Shown here piece by piece: positions 43,852 through 55,318 of a stretch of DNA of 64,000 nucleotides. This stretch comes from Vandiemenella viatica (Eukaryota > Arthropoda > Insecta > Orthoptera > Morabidae). Below the pieces are notes generated by a model, which was given only the letters and a program-made list of their open reading frames with translations, did not search any database and had not been told where the DNA came from. Position 1 is the stretch's first letter. Each line of letters starts with the position of its first letter. The stretch covers positions 46,044,610 through 46,108,609 of the forward strand of contig CM061920.1 in NCBI GenBank assembly GCA_031002005.1, given 5' to 3'. The translations under genes were made by a program, and so were the position numbers.

Positions 43852-44242
43852 CAGGGTTCCCACGGGCCTTAATTTTCATTTTGATTTTTAAGAGCCCTTA
43901 AAAGGTCCTAAAATTTGCTCAAAAGCCTTAAAATCTTTGAAAAAGCCTGATTTTTTTTTTAACACCGAGATACAGCGTAATAAATTTCACTATCCCGGTG
44001 ACACGCCAATCGGCAGATTTCTCTCTGCCTCGACCTTGACCAAGTGTGAGTCAAAGTGCTTATATTTCAAGCAAGTAGTAGAGTCTTTGCACAGAACCTC
44101 TGTTATGTAGTTCTGCTTCGTACAGGCCTGCGTCTTACATTCCTTGGCAATTTCTCACTAGTTTCTTATGTATATATTGTTTTATTGTATATTACAGTTT
44201 AATTTATGTTCACTATTTATTTATTTTTTTGTATGATTTACG

Positions 44243-44800
44243 ATGGGAAAGTGTACATTTAATATATTATGGTTAAATAACAAAGATTACAAACATTGGC
44301 TCTCTCCATCCCGTGATATATATAAAGGATATTGCAGTGTTTGCTGTAACAGATGAAGGCCAAAAATAGCACCTCTGCTGGGAGACAAACATTTTTGAAT
44401 GCTCAGTCAAAAAAAAACTTCAGCCTGTCAAGGAGACATCAGATGTTGCTGTTGTATCGGCCAATTCTTTGGATTTTGCTGTTCCTCCTCCAAGTACAAC
44501 AAATACTTTGACAGTTCTCAAGAACTCAGTACTTGATGCTGAAACAAGGTGGACTGTGAAGTGTGTGACTAGTCATTACTCGTGTAATTCTTAAAAGACT
44601 TCAATTTGTTATTCCAAGAAATGTTTAGTGACAGTCAGATAGCTAAACTATTTTCCTGTGGACCAACAAAATGTCCTTATCTGCTTTGTTTTGGAAATGC
44701 ACCATTTTATAGAAATTTGTTGTATGACTCTCTGAAAAATTGCAGTCATTATGTTTTGTTGTTTGATGAGAGTTTACACAACTTCTTACAGAGTACATGT
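44243..44800 (+). pseudogene. hAT transposase, N-terminal part
   Basis: From ATG near 44243: MGKCTFNILWLNNKDYKHWL, then YKGYCSVCCN, a BED-type zinc-finger region (W, H and paired Cys visible). FSDSQIAKLFSCGPTKCPYL and SLKNCSHYVLLFDESL follow, the start of the catalytic domain (xxLFDESL carries the first catalytic Asp in this family). Stops occur after the zinc finger. It is cut by the LINE insertion at about 44800 and continues at 48560. Confidence 0.75.
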
Positions 44801-45790
44801 ACGGTATATCGGATCAGCTTTGTGAATGGATAGAGGATTTTCTAACTGGTCGATCGCAGTATGTCGTTGTTGAAGGAGAAAGTTCGAATCTAGATGTTAC
44901 ATCGGGTGTACTCAAGGAAGTGTAATAGGACCACTTCTTTTCTTAATTTTTAGAAACGATCTCGGAGACAAAGTGAAAAACATTTTTAGATTGTTTGCTG
45001 ATGATGCGGTTATTTATGGGAAAGTAAGGAATTTGGCCGATTGTTTAGAAATTCAGCGTGATCTGGATGTTATTTTGGCATGGTGCGCTCAGTGGCAACT
45101 CACACTAAATTGTACAAAGTGTAAGACAATGAGCATAACTAACAAAAAGAATCAGATTGTTCAGAAATAAGAGGTAAACAGTTCAGTTATTGATATGGTC
45201 GATTCTATGAAATATTTGGGAGTAACAGTACAAAGGAACATGAAATGGGACTTATATATTAATACGTGGGTAGGTAGAGCTAATTCTAGGCTGCTGTTCC
45301 TAGGTCGAATCTTGAAAAATTGTAATGAACAAACAAAGGAGATAGCGTACAAATCTCTTGTGCGTCCACATTTGGACTACTGTTGTGCCATCTGGGATCC
45401 ATTTCATAAGGGGTTGATTGAGAGTATAGAGAAGAGCCGCTCGATTCGTGACCGCTTGTTACAGTCCTTATGAAAGTGTTACAGAACTGATTAGTAGACT
45501 AGGCTGGGAGTCTCTGGTAGATAGACGACGTACGTTTCATATAAACTTATTGGTAAACATGCGTACTCCCACTTTCACTTAAGGGTGTAGTGAAATACTT
45601 CGTCCACCAACCTATTTGGGTTGGAACTACAGAAAAGTTAAAATTAGAGAAATAAGGTGCCGCACTGATTCTTATATGAATTCTTTTTTCCCTCGTACCA
45701 TTAGGGATTGGAATGCACAACAAAGAGATTAGGTTTGGTGCTGAGCATCCTCTGCCACCCACAGTTTTGTGAATAGGGTAGACTACTTCT
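44801..45790 (+). mobile_element. CR1/Jockey-type LINE, 5'-truncated
   Basis: Plus strand: LCEWIEDFLTGRSQYVVVEG, SVIGPLLFLIFRNDLG (motif B region), IFRLFADDAVIYGK (catalytic FADD), LNCTKCKTMSIT, SMKYLGVTVQRNMKWD (xYLGV block), SLVRPHLDYCCAIWDPF and the C-terminal segment ending near 45775. Only a few frame breaks are present, so it is moderately young. It lies within the hAT transposase. Confidence 0.88.
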
Positions 45791-46082
45791 TGAAAATGGT
45801 TTTAAATTGTTTATTGGTACACTTTATTCACCGAGTGAAGAGATTTTTTGACGTATGTGCCTTATTTTTCGTAAAATTCAAAGTTAAAATTTAAAGAATT
45901 TAAAAGCCTGCCAAACGCTTGTTTGCTTCCTAGCGCGTGCAACGTCAGTCGTGACGTCACACGTTTGTAAACGCTGCCGCTGCGAATGGGGCGTTTCCTA
46001 TTACCCAAGTTTTCAACTATTTTTATTGTTTGTTGCTGGTCATTTCTTGTTATTAATGAAAGTTCTTTTTGAATATAAAGTT
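45791..46082. other. Spacer between LINE and inverted-repeat element
   Basis: No motif recognised. It includes a short GC-richer segment at about 45930-45990. Confidence 0.4.
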
Positions 46083-47032
46083 GAGAACAATTTGTAAAAG
46101 CCTACAGCGGAAAAATATTGAAAGTAGATGCCTTATTTGTGGGGCTAGCAATAGAAACAACCACTGAGTTTTATTCTGTGGAGCTTAAAAATGTAACAAC
46201 TTCAATTTGATATTGCGACAAAGTCACTTAGGATTTCCTGTGAAGCTCATTTACACCACAATTTCGTAGAGTTAAATGTAATGCGTTGTTTAAGGCGAGT
46301 ATTATTAGGGTTATGGTCCTTAGGTTCGATCCTCGCTTCAGAATATATTCAATTTGTTTTCGTTGGATACTAGTTGCTGTTGGTTGCATAGCATAATCAT
46401 TTTTTCCCCCAAAATCCACCAAAACATCAATTTTTCTTTTCTTTTTTATGAAGACTTCAGAACTGTTTGGATAACAAGCAAATTATATCCATTTGAAACA
46501 ACCAAAGAAGATTTCAAAAAGGATTAGACGTTACTTGCAACCGGAAAAAAGATTTAACAAAAAATTACTTGTACATTAACAGAAAATACCGCCTAATAGA
46601 CGCATTTATGTCAGGAAGGTAACCTGCAGTTGTATCGTTACGTAAAAATTCCAACGAAAAGGACACAAAGCGTTCCGGAACTGTTGCAAGATTAGCATGA
46701 AATTTCTACAAGTCACTTCTAAAATAAATTCCATTATTCACCGCCGGTCTCCTGTATTTTTTGCATGATATTCTCTCTCCGGTAAGTTTAAAAATTAAAA
46801 TTTTTCATGTATGGTAACAATTTGTTTCAAACGCTTGCATGACGCTTAGCAACTATTATGAATTCTTCGAATAAAAACATGGTATGCAAAAAACAGCAAA
46901 CAAAAACTAAAAAAATGCACGCAAAAAATATTATTCCAACCAAGGTTCGAACATAGGACGTTCTGAATTCCATTACCACTCTTCAATCACGCAGCTACCC
47001 AGACACTACTTCTTAATTGCTTCTCTTTGTTA

Positions 47033-47406
47033 GGGAGCGTGCACAAACTACTTGGCTCAGGGGGGGGGGGGGGTTGGCTGGAATGGTACGTGGGGGGAGG
47101 GGGGGGTTTTGAGCCAGCCCACGAAGCTTTCCTTTCATAACATTTTTTTACAGTTAGAATGAGGAACAGAACACACAACAGGAGGTGAATATTTATTTCC
47201 CTCAGTTAATTATCTTCGTATGTAATTTACAATAGTCTGACAAGAGAAAACGGTACAAAATGTCTTCTGGAATCAAAAGGTACAAAATCTACGTGCTACG
47301 TGGGGGGGGGGGGGGGGGGTAGAGATAAAGGCCACGTAGGTCTAGGTGGGGGGAGTGGGAGTTAACAGGAGGCCAAAATGGAGCTACGTGGTTTATGCAC
47401 GCTCCC
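47033..47406. mobile_element. 374-bp MITE with G-tracts
   Basis: The ends are GGGAGCGTGCACAAACTAC and, reverse-complemented, GGGAGCGTGCATAAACCAC. TTA flanks both sides (47030-47032 and 47407-47409). G-runs lie at 47060-47073, 47090-47106 and 47302-47319. Superfamily is unknown; the 3-bp flank limits the choice. Confidence 0.8.
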
Positions 47407-47572
47407 TTAATAGTAAACACTTCACAGTTTCGTCGTGTGAGATGAAATGAAACGAGGGAGGTAAATGAAAAAACAAACAAATTCAGTTTTATTAACAAAA
47501 AATATCATTTATCTATAATTATTAATCTGCAATTAAGAAAAATGGCCCACAACATCCAATAGTTCCGAGCGT

Positions 47573-47625
47573 AGTGAGTGAGCGGTTAACGCTCTGGCCT
47601 CGCATCCGGGAGGACGACGCACAGT
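47573..47625 (+). mobile_element. SINE head fragment
   Basis: 'GTGAGCGGTTAACGCTCTGG' and 'CTCGCATCCGGGAGGACGACG' match the first 50 bp of the SINE at 31589. The B-box and body are missing. Confidence 0.75.
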
Positions 47626-47639
47626 GTGATATTTTCTAA

Positions 47640-48240
47640 ATCTAGAGGGACAAAAGTCAGTTTTGATAATAGTCTACACAGGCAAAATATTTATTTATAT
47701 TCAAAGTAGATAAACCATATTACTCGGAGCAGAGGTTTATTTTCCAAGAATTCACGCCTAACAATAGAAAAAATAGTTTGAACAATGGGCTTCCTGTTAT
47801 CCACCGACCAAGCGTTCCAGTCGGCCGCACCATTTCACTGAGCTTGGTCGATGATTACGCTGTTTTTCTGCGTGTTAGTAGTGATTTGTGTGTTGCTATT
47901 CCTTTTTGTGAGCCTCAAGTTAAGTTTACGCATGATTTTTCCATGATACAATAGCATCATTAAAACAGAGCGGGATTATTTGTAATTATAAAAAACTACT
48001 GAGCCAATTTCAAGTTGAGTTTAGTTCATTATACCACATTATACCGATCTCTGACTATATTTATTTGAAAGAGCTGCTTATTAGCTACAGGAAATATCTT
48101 CATTTGTCTGCGCATATTTGCGACACCCATACAACTTTTATTTATTTTCAACATGAGTGCACAAATTTCGCGTACAGAATTTTTCGACTTATGGTTTACT
48201 AACGCAAAACAATCAATCTCTAACTTTCAATTTAAGTATA
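47640..48240. other. Interior of the inverted-repeat element
   Basis: No ORF or repeat recognised apart from the surrounding arms. Confidence 0.4.
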
Positions 48241-48559
48241 AAAGATTCTCAAATTGAAGCTGTTACATTTTTAAGCTCCACAGAATAAAACTCAGTGGTT
48301 GTTTCTATAGCTAGCCCCACAAAAAAGGCGTCTATTTTCGATATTTTTCCGCTGTAGGCTTTTACAAATTGTTCTCGATTTTGTAATCTACAAGAATGAG
48401 TTCAATTTATAATATTTTTTTAATACTGTCAAATAGCCTATTGCAGAGTATATATGTAGATGTGCGACACTGGAAAGAATGTTCAAACACAATTGAAACC
48501 TCATATTTAACTTCTGTTTTTATGGGCCACGCCAAAGCTGAAGATTTGATTGAACATTT

Positions 48560-48980
48560 TTTGTAAACAGTTGAGAAGTTATCTCTCCAAAAAGTGATAC
48601 AGGTTTCAATGTATGGTCCATCCGTAAATTTGAAATTTTTCAATATTTTGCGAAAGAAATTAAGAACTGGATTTAATTGTGAAATGTTGGATGTGGGAAC
48701 ATGTGGTTTACATGTTGTAAATAATGCATTTAAACATCGTTGCCAAGCTTCTGGCTGGCACCTTGATTCAGTTCTAGTTTCCTTATATTGGTTATTTAAA
48801 GATTCACCCTTGAGAAGAGAGGATTTCTTCAATATTTCCACTAGTAAATAAAGGCCCTCAAATTATGTTTGCACAGATGGTTGGAAAATTTACCTGCAGC
48901 AAAAAGGTCATTAGAAATATGGGATGATTTTAAAAGCTACATACAAAATGTGGAAAGGGCTCTTTACCCAAAATATATAT
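48560..48980 (+). pseudogene. hAT transposase, C-terminal part
   Basis: IQVSMYGPSVNLKFFNIL (compare SMDGPNVN, with the catalytic-region Asp changed to Tyr), MLDVGTCGLHVVNNAFKH (CxLHxVHxAF), SGWHLDSVLVSLYWLFKDSP and RREDFFNISTSK. In another frame, 'RWLENLPAAKRSLEIWDDF' follows. This continues the transposase of 44243-44800 after the LINE and the inverted-repeat insertions. Confidence 0.8.
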
Positions 48981-49333
48981 TTATATGTTAGTAATTCTTA
49001 TAACTAAGGTGGTAATGTTTCTTTTTGCCCTTGTGTCGGTTTTCTGGGGTATAGTAGTTTTTTTTATTTTATGTTTAATATATGAAAAGGGAAAAAGTTT
49101 CAGTTTCACTGTATTGCGTGAAAACAAAAGTAAATTTATTATTTATTAACTTATAAACTCAATTAAAGCTTATTTCATCATAATCTTAACATGGATATTT
49201 TAATTTCATTGCTGTAAGTTGCATTTTAGTTTTTTCATAACATTTTAATATACGTTACACATAGCCTTAAAAATATGAAAAATTGCCTTAAAAAGGCCTT
49301 AATTTTACTTTTGCTAAACGAGTGGGAACCCTG

Positions 49334-50130
49334 GATGTGTACTCTTGGCAAAATAAATCTTTGATAAACATCTGTCAAACCTTTCAAATGAACTCCAGCA
49401 CCATTCCAAAAATCAAATACACTATATTGCAAACCAGCAAAACATGTATGTACTTCATGGTCCTATTGACAATCAAAAGCTATGTGGCATTAGCTATATC
49501 TGTGATCCTTGCTTATCCTATTGTGATAACAATTTCTTCAGAGTGACGATAAATCAGAATCCTCCAATGATAAAATTAGCGTCAAACCCAACGCCAGTAA
49601 ATCATTGGTAGAATTTTCTAGCTTGACCTTAATAGGAGATAACCAAAATTTCCTATATCAGCATAAACATCTTTCATAAGCATTGTCTGTAATATTGTCA
49701 TAATTTGATAATAAAATGATAGGTCCTTTCCATTTACTAGTTTTGAAACTGGAGAATTTTACATTGGTGGGGAAAGGTGCACCTTCAAACAACCACTTTA
49801 ATTCCATTTCATATTTCCTCCATCTGTCATAATAAATTTCCTTCTTTCACTTAATGTTTGAAATGCAAAATCTGAAGGTGTTGATTCAAAAATTGCATTC
49901 TTATTGTAACTATAATCTAATAAAATATTAACCATTGAACTTTTACCCACACCAGACAAACCCCACAAATATAGCATACGCGTAAATTTATATTTTAAGC
50001 CTTCATTCCACCGAGTAACAACTTCTCCAGCCCAATTAGCATAAGAGAGATCCCTGCGTCTAAACCTACAAAATGTACACTGTTTCGACCAATATTATGC
50101 ATGATACTCTGCAATAAATCAATAAGAATT
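49334..50130 (-). pseudogene. SF3-helicase-like relic, possible endogenous viral fragment
   Basis: On the minus strand near 49990-49940 an open stretch contains a P-loop LWGLSGVGKSS. Downstream, in shifted frames, are an acidic Walker-B-like position and, near 49720, an 'ILLSN'-type motif. P-loop, acidic box and a C-terminal Asn in this order fit superfamily-3 helicases of small DNA viruses and related Rep proteins (family knowledge). Stops and frameshifts are frequent, so it is a dead copy. The unit is split by the hAT insertion and may continue at 43300-43851. An unrelated P-loop protein remains possible. Confidence 0.45.
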
Positions 50131-50639
50131 GTGATGATTTATGACAAGAGGGTCATCACTTGTGGATTTCTTTCTACCTACTTTCTTAATCTTAAATTAA
50201 AAGATAACATACCTTCAGTAACATTAAACAAACAATCAACATCTTCCTTTGTGCAGTATTAAACATATGATTTTATTGAGCTGTATGGTTGCAAATCGAA
50301 AGAGGAAAACATTGTTCGTAAATAAGAATTTAAATCAGCCGATATTATATATCAATTGAAAATTTAATAAAACAGTGCACATGCAAATACTGTTGGTGCA
50401 TATATGACCACTGTAGTTACGTATGATATTACCTCGATCCACATATTATAGATATCCAAAAAGTCAGAACACATTTTGTCATAGTATTCATCAATATGAA
50501 TGGTAGGAGAGAACATTTTACCTGGCTTATGTCTATCATAGGGTTGGTGCAACACATGATGTTCAATGACTTGCAGCTCGTCTAGTCCGGCAACATTAAT
50601 CAATATTTGCACTAATGATCAACCTCAACTGCTGATGAC
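50131..50639 (-). other. Possible upstream part of the helicase-like relic
   Basis: A minus-strand open stretch of 82 codons (50364-50612) lies upstream of the P-loop segment. I do not recognise it. It is AT-rich with no repeat structure. Confidence 0.25.
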
Positions 50640-51660
50640 TCAGAAGGTTTACTATGCAGCTTATTTAGATCTAGCAGTGCAAGCAAAAGATTTTGGAACA
50701 AGGTAAATGCACCTGAGTAATAGTTTATGCTCACTCACAAACTACTGTGAACACATTCAGCTGTAACTGAATCCATCTAAAACTCAGTCAGGTGCCTTCC
50801 ATCTACTTACAAAATAAATGTGCCAACAGTAAACTAAAAGTCAAAGGGAAGGGTGTAGAAATCGATCACTATGTCATTCCAAGTATCTGTAGAGTAACAC
50901 TGTATGCTCGCTGACTTACAAAAACCACTGCTTCAGCCTGCAAGAATATCCTCCAGAAACTCACTGGAAGTATATGGGGTGCACATCCCACTGTGCTTCC
51001 AACATCAGCTCTTGCACTGTTATTTTGCTGCAGAATATGCCTTGTTTGGTACAAATCTGTCATGCCAAGCAAATAGATGTAGTGTTGCATGAAAGCTGCA
51101 GAATTATTACAGGTTGCGTCAGAGCCACATTGAAAAACTACACGGTCTGGTAGGAATTTATCCCTCTGTTATAAGACATAGCTGCAAAAAAAGGAAGGAG
51201 CTAGTTTAGTCAAAATGCAGCTCATCCAATATTTGGCCATCAATAAACAATGGCTGAAATCTATGAAATGTTCCCCAAGGACAATGGCTGCATTAGATAT
51301 ACTGCTGAAATTTTCCCAGGACAGTTTGTGGTGAGAGAGATTTACTTGTGCAGATAAATGACTACCTACTGTAGAGGCGCTACACCCTAGGTGGCAATCT
51401 TAACTGGAAAGCATAGAGAGCGCTAAACAAGCTGGGAAGTAGTGTAGATAATTTAGTATGATGGCTTTATCTCAAAGATCGAATTAGTATGTGTGACTGT
51501 GGGGCAGTACAGACTGTCCAGCATCTATACAATTTCATGCAGTGCCCAATATACTGCACTTTATTAGACCTCCTTAACGCCAGACAATACTGTCCTATTT
51601 GACAGCTTCTGATCATATACAACATGAATTGATTGCTGTACTATATTATATTCTTTTTTT
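50640..51660 (+). pseudogene. Jockey-like LINE C-terminal relic
   Basis: Broken plus-strand frames show KNILQKLTGSIWGAHP (compare NxLRKLTGSxWGA), TSALALLFC (ALALCYSAAEYA) and AELLQVASE (compare CRxITGC). Later, CDCGAVQTVQHLYNFMQCP is a Cys/His knuckle (CxCG...QTxxHLxxxC) found at the end of Jockey-type proteins. The 5' part is absent. Confidence 0.7.
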
Positions 51661-53261
51661 CTATCTTTCTGTTGTTGTTAACACTGTTGTTCGTGTTTCT
51701 AAGTACTGTAACAGCAACTCATTTGATACAAAATAAATAAACCCTCCAATATCTCCTATGACTTCTCTAATGGGAAACCCACTAACACAAAGTGGCGAGG
51801 CTAGTCAGAAGAGATCTCGAAATTGACCCACCAAGGTTTACAACAGGGGTTTGATTAAAGCATCCAATTCTCTCTATTCATTAATAGTCAAAACACTGCA
51901 CCGCAGATCTGGATTGAAATGGTCCCAGAAAAGAAAAGAGAACCACTGTGCAAGGATGAAGGAATACTGAACTAACAATAAATCTTGCCAAAGTTATGAA
52001 CCTCATGTTACATAGTTGGCCAAAATGAAAATGATGAAGAAGAATGAAAATAAAAATATCCATCCTCCCTCCAAGAAAGGTAAAACAGTGGATTAGTAAG
52101 AACTGCCTTTTTTATATTTATGGGAAAAGACAATAATTCAATCTTTCCAAAGAACTACAACAGAGAGTGAAGCAGTGTTATGATAACATCTAATCAGGCA
52201 AAGAACAATTGGCATCATCCCAGGCTCTTTGGTATAACACTTTAATTTACAAACATTGATGATGATATATTAATGTAACTACACTGAAAATATGCAGGAA
52301 TTCCAGTAGTTGGGTTATAAATAAAGATGCTACAAACAAAAAAGACCTTTTGCTTGTTTCCTTTGCTGTTCACCCTATTGTACTAAATTTTTTGTTCTCA
52401 TTTTCTTTTGGTTAAACTACATCCTGCAAAATTTTGTACTTTTTACAGAAATATTTTTGTTGTAGTTGACAGGTTGTATTCCTGTACAGCTAATTTGTTC
52501 TGTCACCAATGTTTCAATACCCACCTTGGATTCTTTCCAGGAGAATTATTTGCTTACTGCTGCTACATTTGGGATCTCTTCTCAGTATATAGGAAAACTT
52601 GAATTTATTGTTTTTCAGCAGTGCAGCAGGGATAGTATGAATGACTTTTACATTCTGTGGCAAAACAACTTGCTCATTTATGCATCATATTTAAACAAAA
52701 GTGCGCATTTAAACTTGTGACTAAGACCATAATTGCCTTCTTTGTTAAAATTTCGGGACGTTTAAAAATTTCAGTAGATTTCCTAATTTTACCTTCCTAA
52801 AACCTGTTGCACTTGGATCTTCATCATCTTTCATCGAATCTAAATAGTTCTATGCCATTGCTCATTGCTTGTCTTGTGTGGTGAGGATATTCTTTTAATC
52901 TAATGTAAGCAGAGGGAAAAACTTGTTCATATTATACCTGGAGCAGTGTGGACACACTGCTGAAAAACCATCCCATTAAATGTGAAACACACACACTTGT
53001 TTCATTAGTCTCTTATAGAGGCACCAGGTGGATCATTCCCACGAGGAATCAAGGTGGAAATCGAAAGTTAGGTAACAGAAGGATAGATTTGATGCAGCAG
53101 AACAACCCACAAAGCATTCCAATCAACATACACTATATCTTCCTTTGCCACCTTAATGACTTGCCCTCAAAGGACTGTAAGAAATTAATTTTTGAGATGT
53201 AAGAACACAGACTTTCCAGCCATATGATTCCAATAAAACTACCTGGGTGTACTGCCAGATT
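51661..53261. other. No recognised feature
   Basis: 1.6 kb of AT-rich DNA. Short open stretches (for example 52408-52720, 52948-53202) show no motif I can support. Confidence 0.4.
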
Positions 53262-53353
53262 GTGTTGTAAAAGCATGATATTTTGATGGCTCTGTTATTC
53301 AGCAGATCAATAAAATAGTTTCCTAGCCATCAAAATATTGTGTTTTTGCAATA
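53262..53353. repeat. Imperfect 28-bp inverted repeat
   Basis: 'GTAAAAGCATGATATTTTGATGG' on the left pairs, with a few mismatches, with 'CCATCAAAATATTGTGTTTTT' on the right. It may be the ends of a very small MITE. Confidence 0.6.
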
Positions 53354-53536
53354 CAATAAAATAGTACTAGTAAAGATTTCCTTGTAATTTTTCAGATTTA
53401 ATGAGAATCAAAATAATCTGTAGATTATAAATTTGGTATGGGTATTTTTAATTTATCAAACTCATTAAAAATTGTTTATTTATGATTTTGCACATAAATC
53501 AGCCTCTAAGGAGCCTTGTTTCATTTTTGATTTCAG

Positions 53537-53602
53537 ATACTACCCCCTGATGCTTGTGAAGTTGCAATTGGCTCTAGTACACGAGGAAACACTTTTCATT
53601 AA
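53537..53602 (+). CDS. Weak candidate terminal exon
   Basis: After the acceptor TTTTTGATTTCAG (ending 53536) the frame ILPPDACEVAIGSSTRGN runs to TAA at 53600-53602, followed directly by an A-run. If real it needs a phase-0 donor. The best donor of the 38071 exon gives phase 1, which would hit a stop here; the alternative donor at 38110 would fit. Evidence is slim. Confidence 0.25.
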   Translation: MLPPDACEVAIGSSTRGNTFH

Positions 53603-54155
53603 AAAAAAAAAAAAAAATACTCTTTCATTTATTTTCTCATGTATTAGAGACAAGAAGAAATGCTTGCTGATTTATAAGAATTAAATACTATTTGTATTGT
53701 TCAGTGTTTTTTGAAGAAAAAAAAAACATTTGAGGTTATATTTGCAAATTGCAGTTTTAAGCTTTATATTTAAAAGTTTGATATTCTTAAATTAACTTTT
53801 TAATTTTGCCCCAACATTCATTTAGATCACATTCTACTGAGCAAAGCTTGAATATGCTGAAATGGTAGACTTTTTGTTTGTGAACTTGTAATTGGTTTCA
53901 ATATACTTGATGCACCTTCCTTAGGATAAAAGAGACTGGTTTTGTGTCTTTCTTGGTTAATTGCATGTCTACTAGGGTCAAATATGTTTGGTAAGTTTTG
54001 AGTTTTAAAAGACTTGTACATACTTTTGATGAATGGTGTTTTTGACGTAATAATTAACATTATTCACTATATTTAAAATATTCAGTTTTTTAGAACAGAG
54101 CTCATTATTAAAAGAAAACTTTATAATAAGTTGTTATGTTCATTGTTCATTACAG

Positions 54156-54182
54156 ATCCTGTCTTACAGAATGTAAGTTTGT
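54156..54182 (+). CDS. Weak candidate terminal exon or 17-bp microexon
   Basis: The acceptor GTTCATTACAG ends at 54155. Joined in phase 1 to the exon ending at 38146 it would read DPVLQN. Then comes either a consensus donor GTAAGT at 54173 (17-bp microexon) or VSL and TAA at 54180-54182. An AATAAA near 54330 could serve as a poly-A signal for the terminal version. Phase fits, but the segment is too short to be sure. Confidence 0.3.
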
Positions 54183-54654
54183 AACAGTTGAAGAAGAAAT
54201 TAAATTTATATTTTTCATCATTTTGTCACAGTGATGGTACCAATGCTCAAATCAAATATGGTATACACATAAACTACTACTTTTTAGCATTAGTTGCTGT
54301 AATTCACTGGTGTAGTTATACACTTCAATAAAATATGTCATACTGGCCTCACTTATATAAAAACACATTTCTTGTTTTTATAAAAGTAAATAGTTAGTAG
54401 CATAATAAAGTCTATACAGCTATTTGACAGATCGTGTAACAGACGTGTATCTGTTCATTAGGTTGGTAATCAGAATCTAAACAATAGATGGGGAGGTTAG
54501 CTTCACCTTAAAGACTGTGATACTTTGTACTCCTAGTTTCATAGGATCATCCACTAAGTAGGCTGGAGAATGGTGCTTCCAAGCTCTCCATGCCTACTCA
54601 GTTACATCACTCCATGAATTAGCAGTACCTCATATAAGAGATCCCCTACCAATT
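54183..54654. other. Possible 3' UTR or intergenic DNA
   Basis: AT-rich, with AATAAA near 54330. Nothing else is recognised. Confidence 0.3.
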
Positions 54655-54661
54655 TATACTG

Positions 54662-54880
54662 AGCGTGGAGGTTGAGCGTTAATACTCTTGCCTCGCTTTC
54701 AGGACGATACGGGTTCAAATCCCCATCCAGGTTTGGGTTTTCCACGATTTCCACAAATCATTACATGAGAATGCTGGGACAGTTCCTTTATAAAGGCCAT
54801 GGCCAAATTCTTTCCTGATATTTGCCCCAGTCATGACCTCGATGTTGATGATGTATAAAGCCATAAGGGGAAAAAAACTT
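54662..54880 (+). mobile_element. tRNA-derived SINE, diverged
   Basis: 'CTCTTGCCTCGCTTTCAGGA', B-box GGGTTCAAATCCCC, body 'TTTGGGTTTTCCACGATTTC', 'GGCCATGGCC' and 'CATGACCTCGATG', and an A-run at 54870. Same family as 31589-31824. Confidence 0.85.
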
Positions 54881-55136
54881 TCCAGTTGTCTGGAGATTGC
54901 CATTGATAGCTTCCCATTCTCTATGTTATATTTGTCATATCTTTCTCGATGCACTGACCTCAGATTAAAACTCTTACCTGCTTATAGTCAATTGAATATC
55001 ACAATACCTCATTGTCCTTCACAGTAAATTTGATGTGAAAATAGCTATTGGGAACATGTATAAGAGAATGTATGCATAAACCCCTTTTGATTATTAACTG
55101 GAAAGACTCGTCTAAACTCGTGACAATACTGTATGA

Positions 55137-55318
55137 AGTGAGTGAGTGGTAACACTCAATCCTGGCATCCAAGAAGATACTTATTTGAATCCTCACCGCC
55201 CCAGGCAATTGTCAGGCCAGTTCCTTCACAAGGTCATTGGAAAAATGCTTCCTGTAAATTACGCCCTAGTCCTTTCCCACCTCGAATCATCTCAATGAGG
55301 TGTAAAGATCTAAACAAA
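55137..55318 (+). mobile_element. tRNA-derived SINE, highly diverged
   Basis: 'GAGTGGTAACACTCAATCC', a degenerate B-box TTTGAATCCTC and 'CCTCGAATCATCTCAATGAGG'. The copy has an internal deletion. Same family as 54662-54880, in the same orientation and 250 bp away. Confidence 0.7.

Larger units (their letters stand above)
46083..48376. mobile_element. Inverted-repeat element with TIRs of about 125 bp
   Basis: The left arm from 46083 (GAGAACAATTTGTAAAAGCC) and the right arm ending 48376 are close inverted repeats. They run through 'CTACAGCGGAAAAATAT' and 'ACAACCACTGAGTTTTATTC' to 'CTTCAATTTGA'. The 2.3-kb interior holds a G-tract MITE (47033-47406), a SINE head (47573-47625) and no transposase. 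It is non-autonomous and of undetermined superfamily. It interrupts the hAT. Confidence 0.85.
43852..49333 (+). mobile_element. hAT element, 5.5 kb with nested insertions
   Basis: The ends are CAGGGTTCCCAC and, reverse-complemented, CAGGGTTCCCAC. Subterminal 'CCTTAAAA' repeats lie on both sides. The junctions share GATGT (43847-43851 and 49334-49338), a 5-bp match where hAT normally gives 8. Inside are plus-strand pieces of a hAT transposase, a LINE (about 44800-45790) and an inverted-repeat element (46083-48376). Without the two inserts the element would be about 2.2 kb. Confidence 0.8.

Noticed and set aside
46283..46345. tRNA-like B-box (TTAGGTTCGATCC) and another on the minus strand near 46930-46990
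   Set aside because: No complete cloverleaf could be drawn. Probably worn SINE heads, too weak to annotate.
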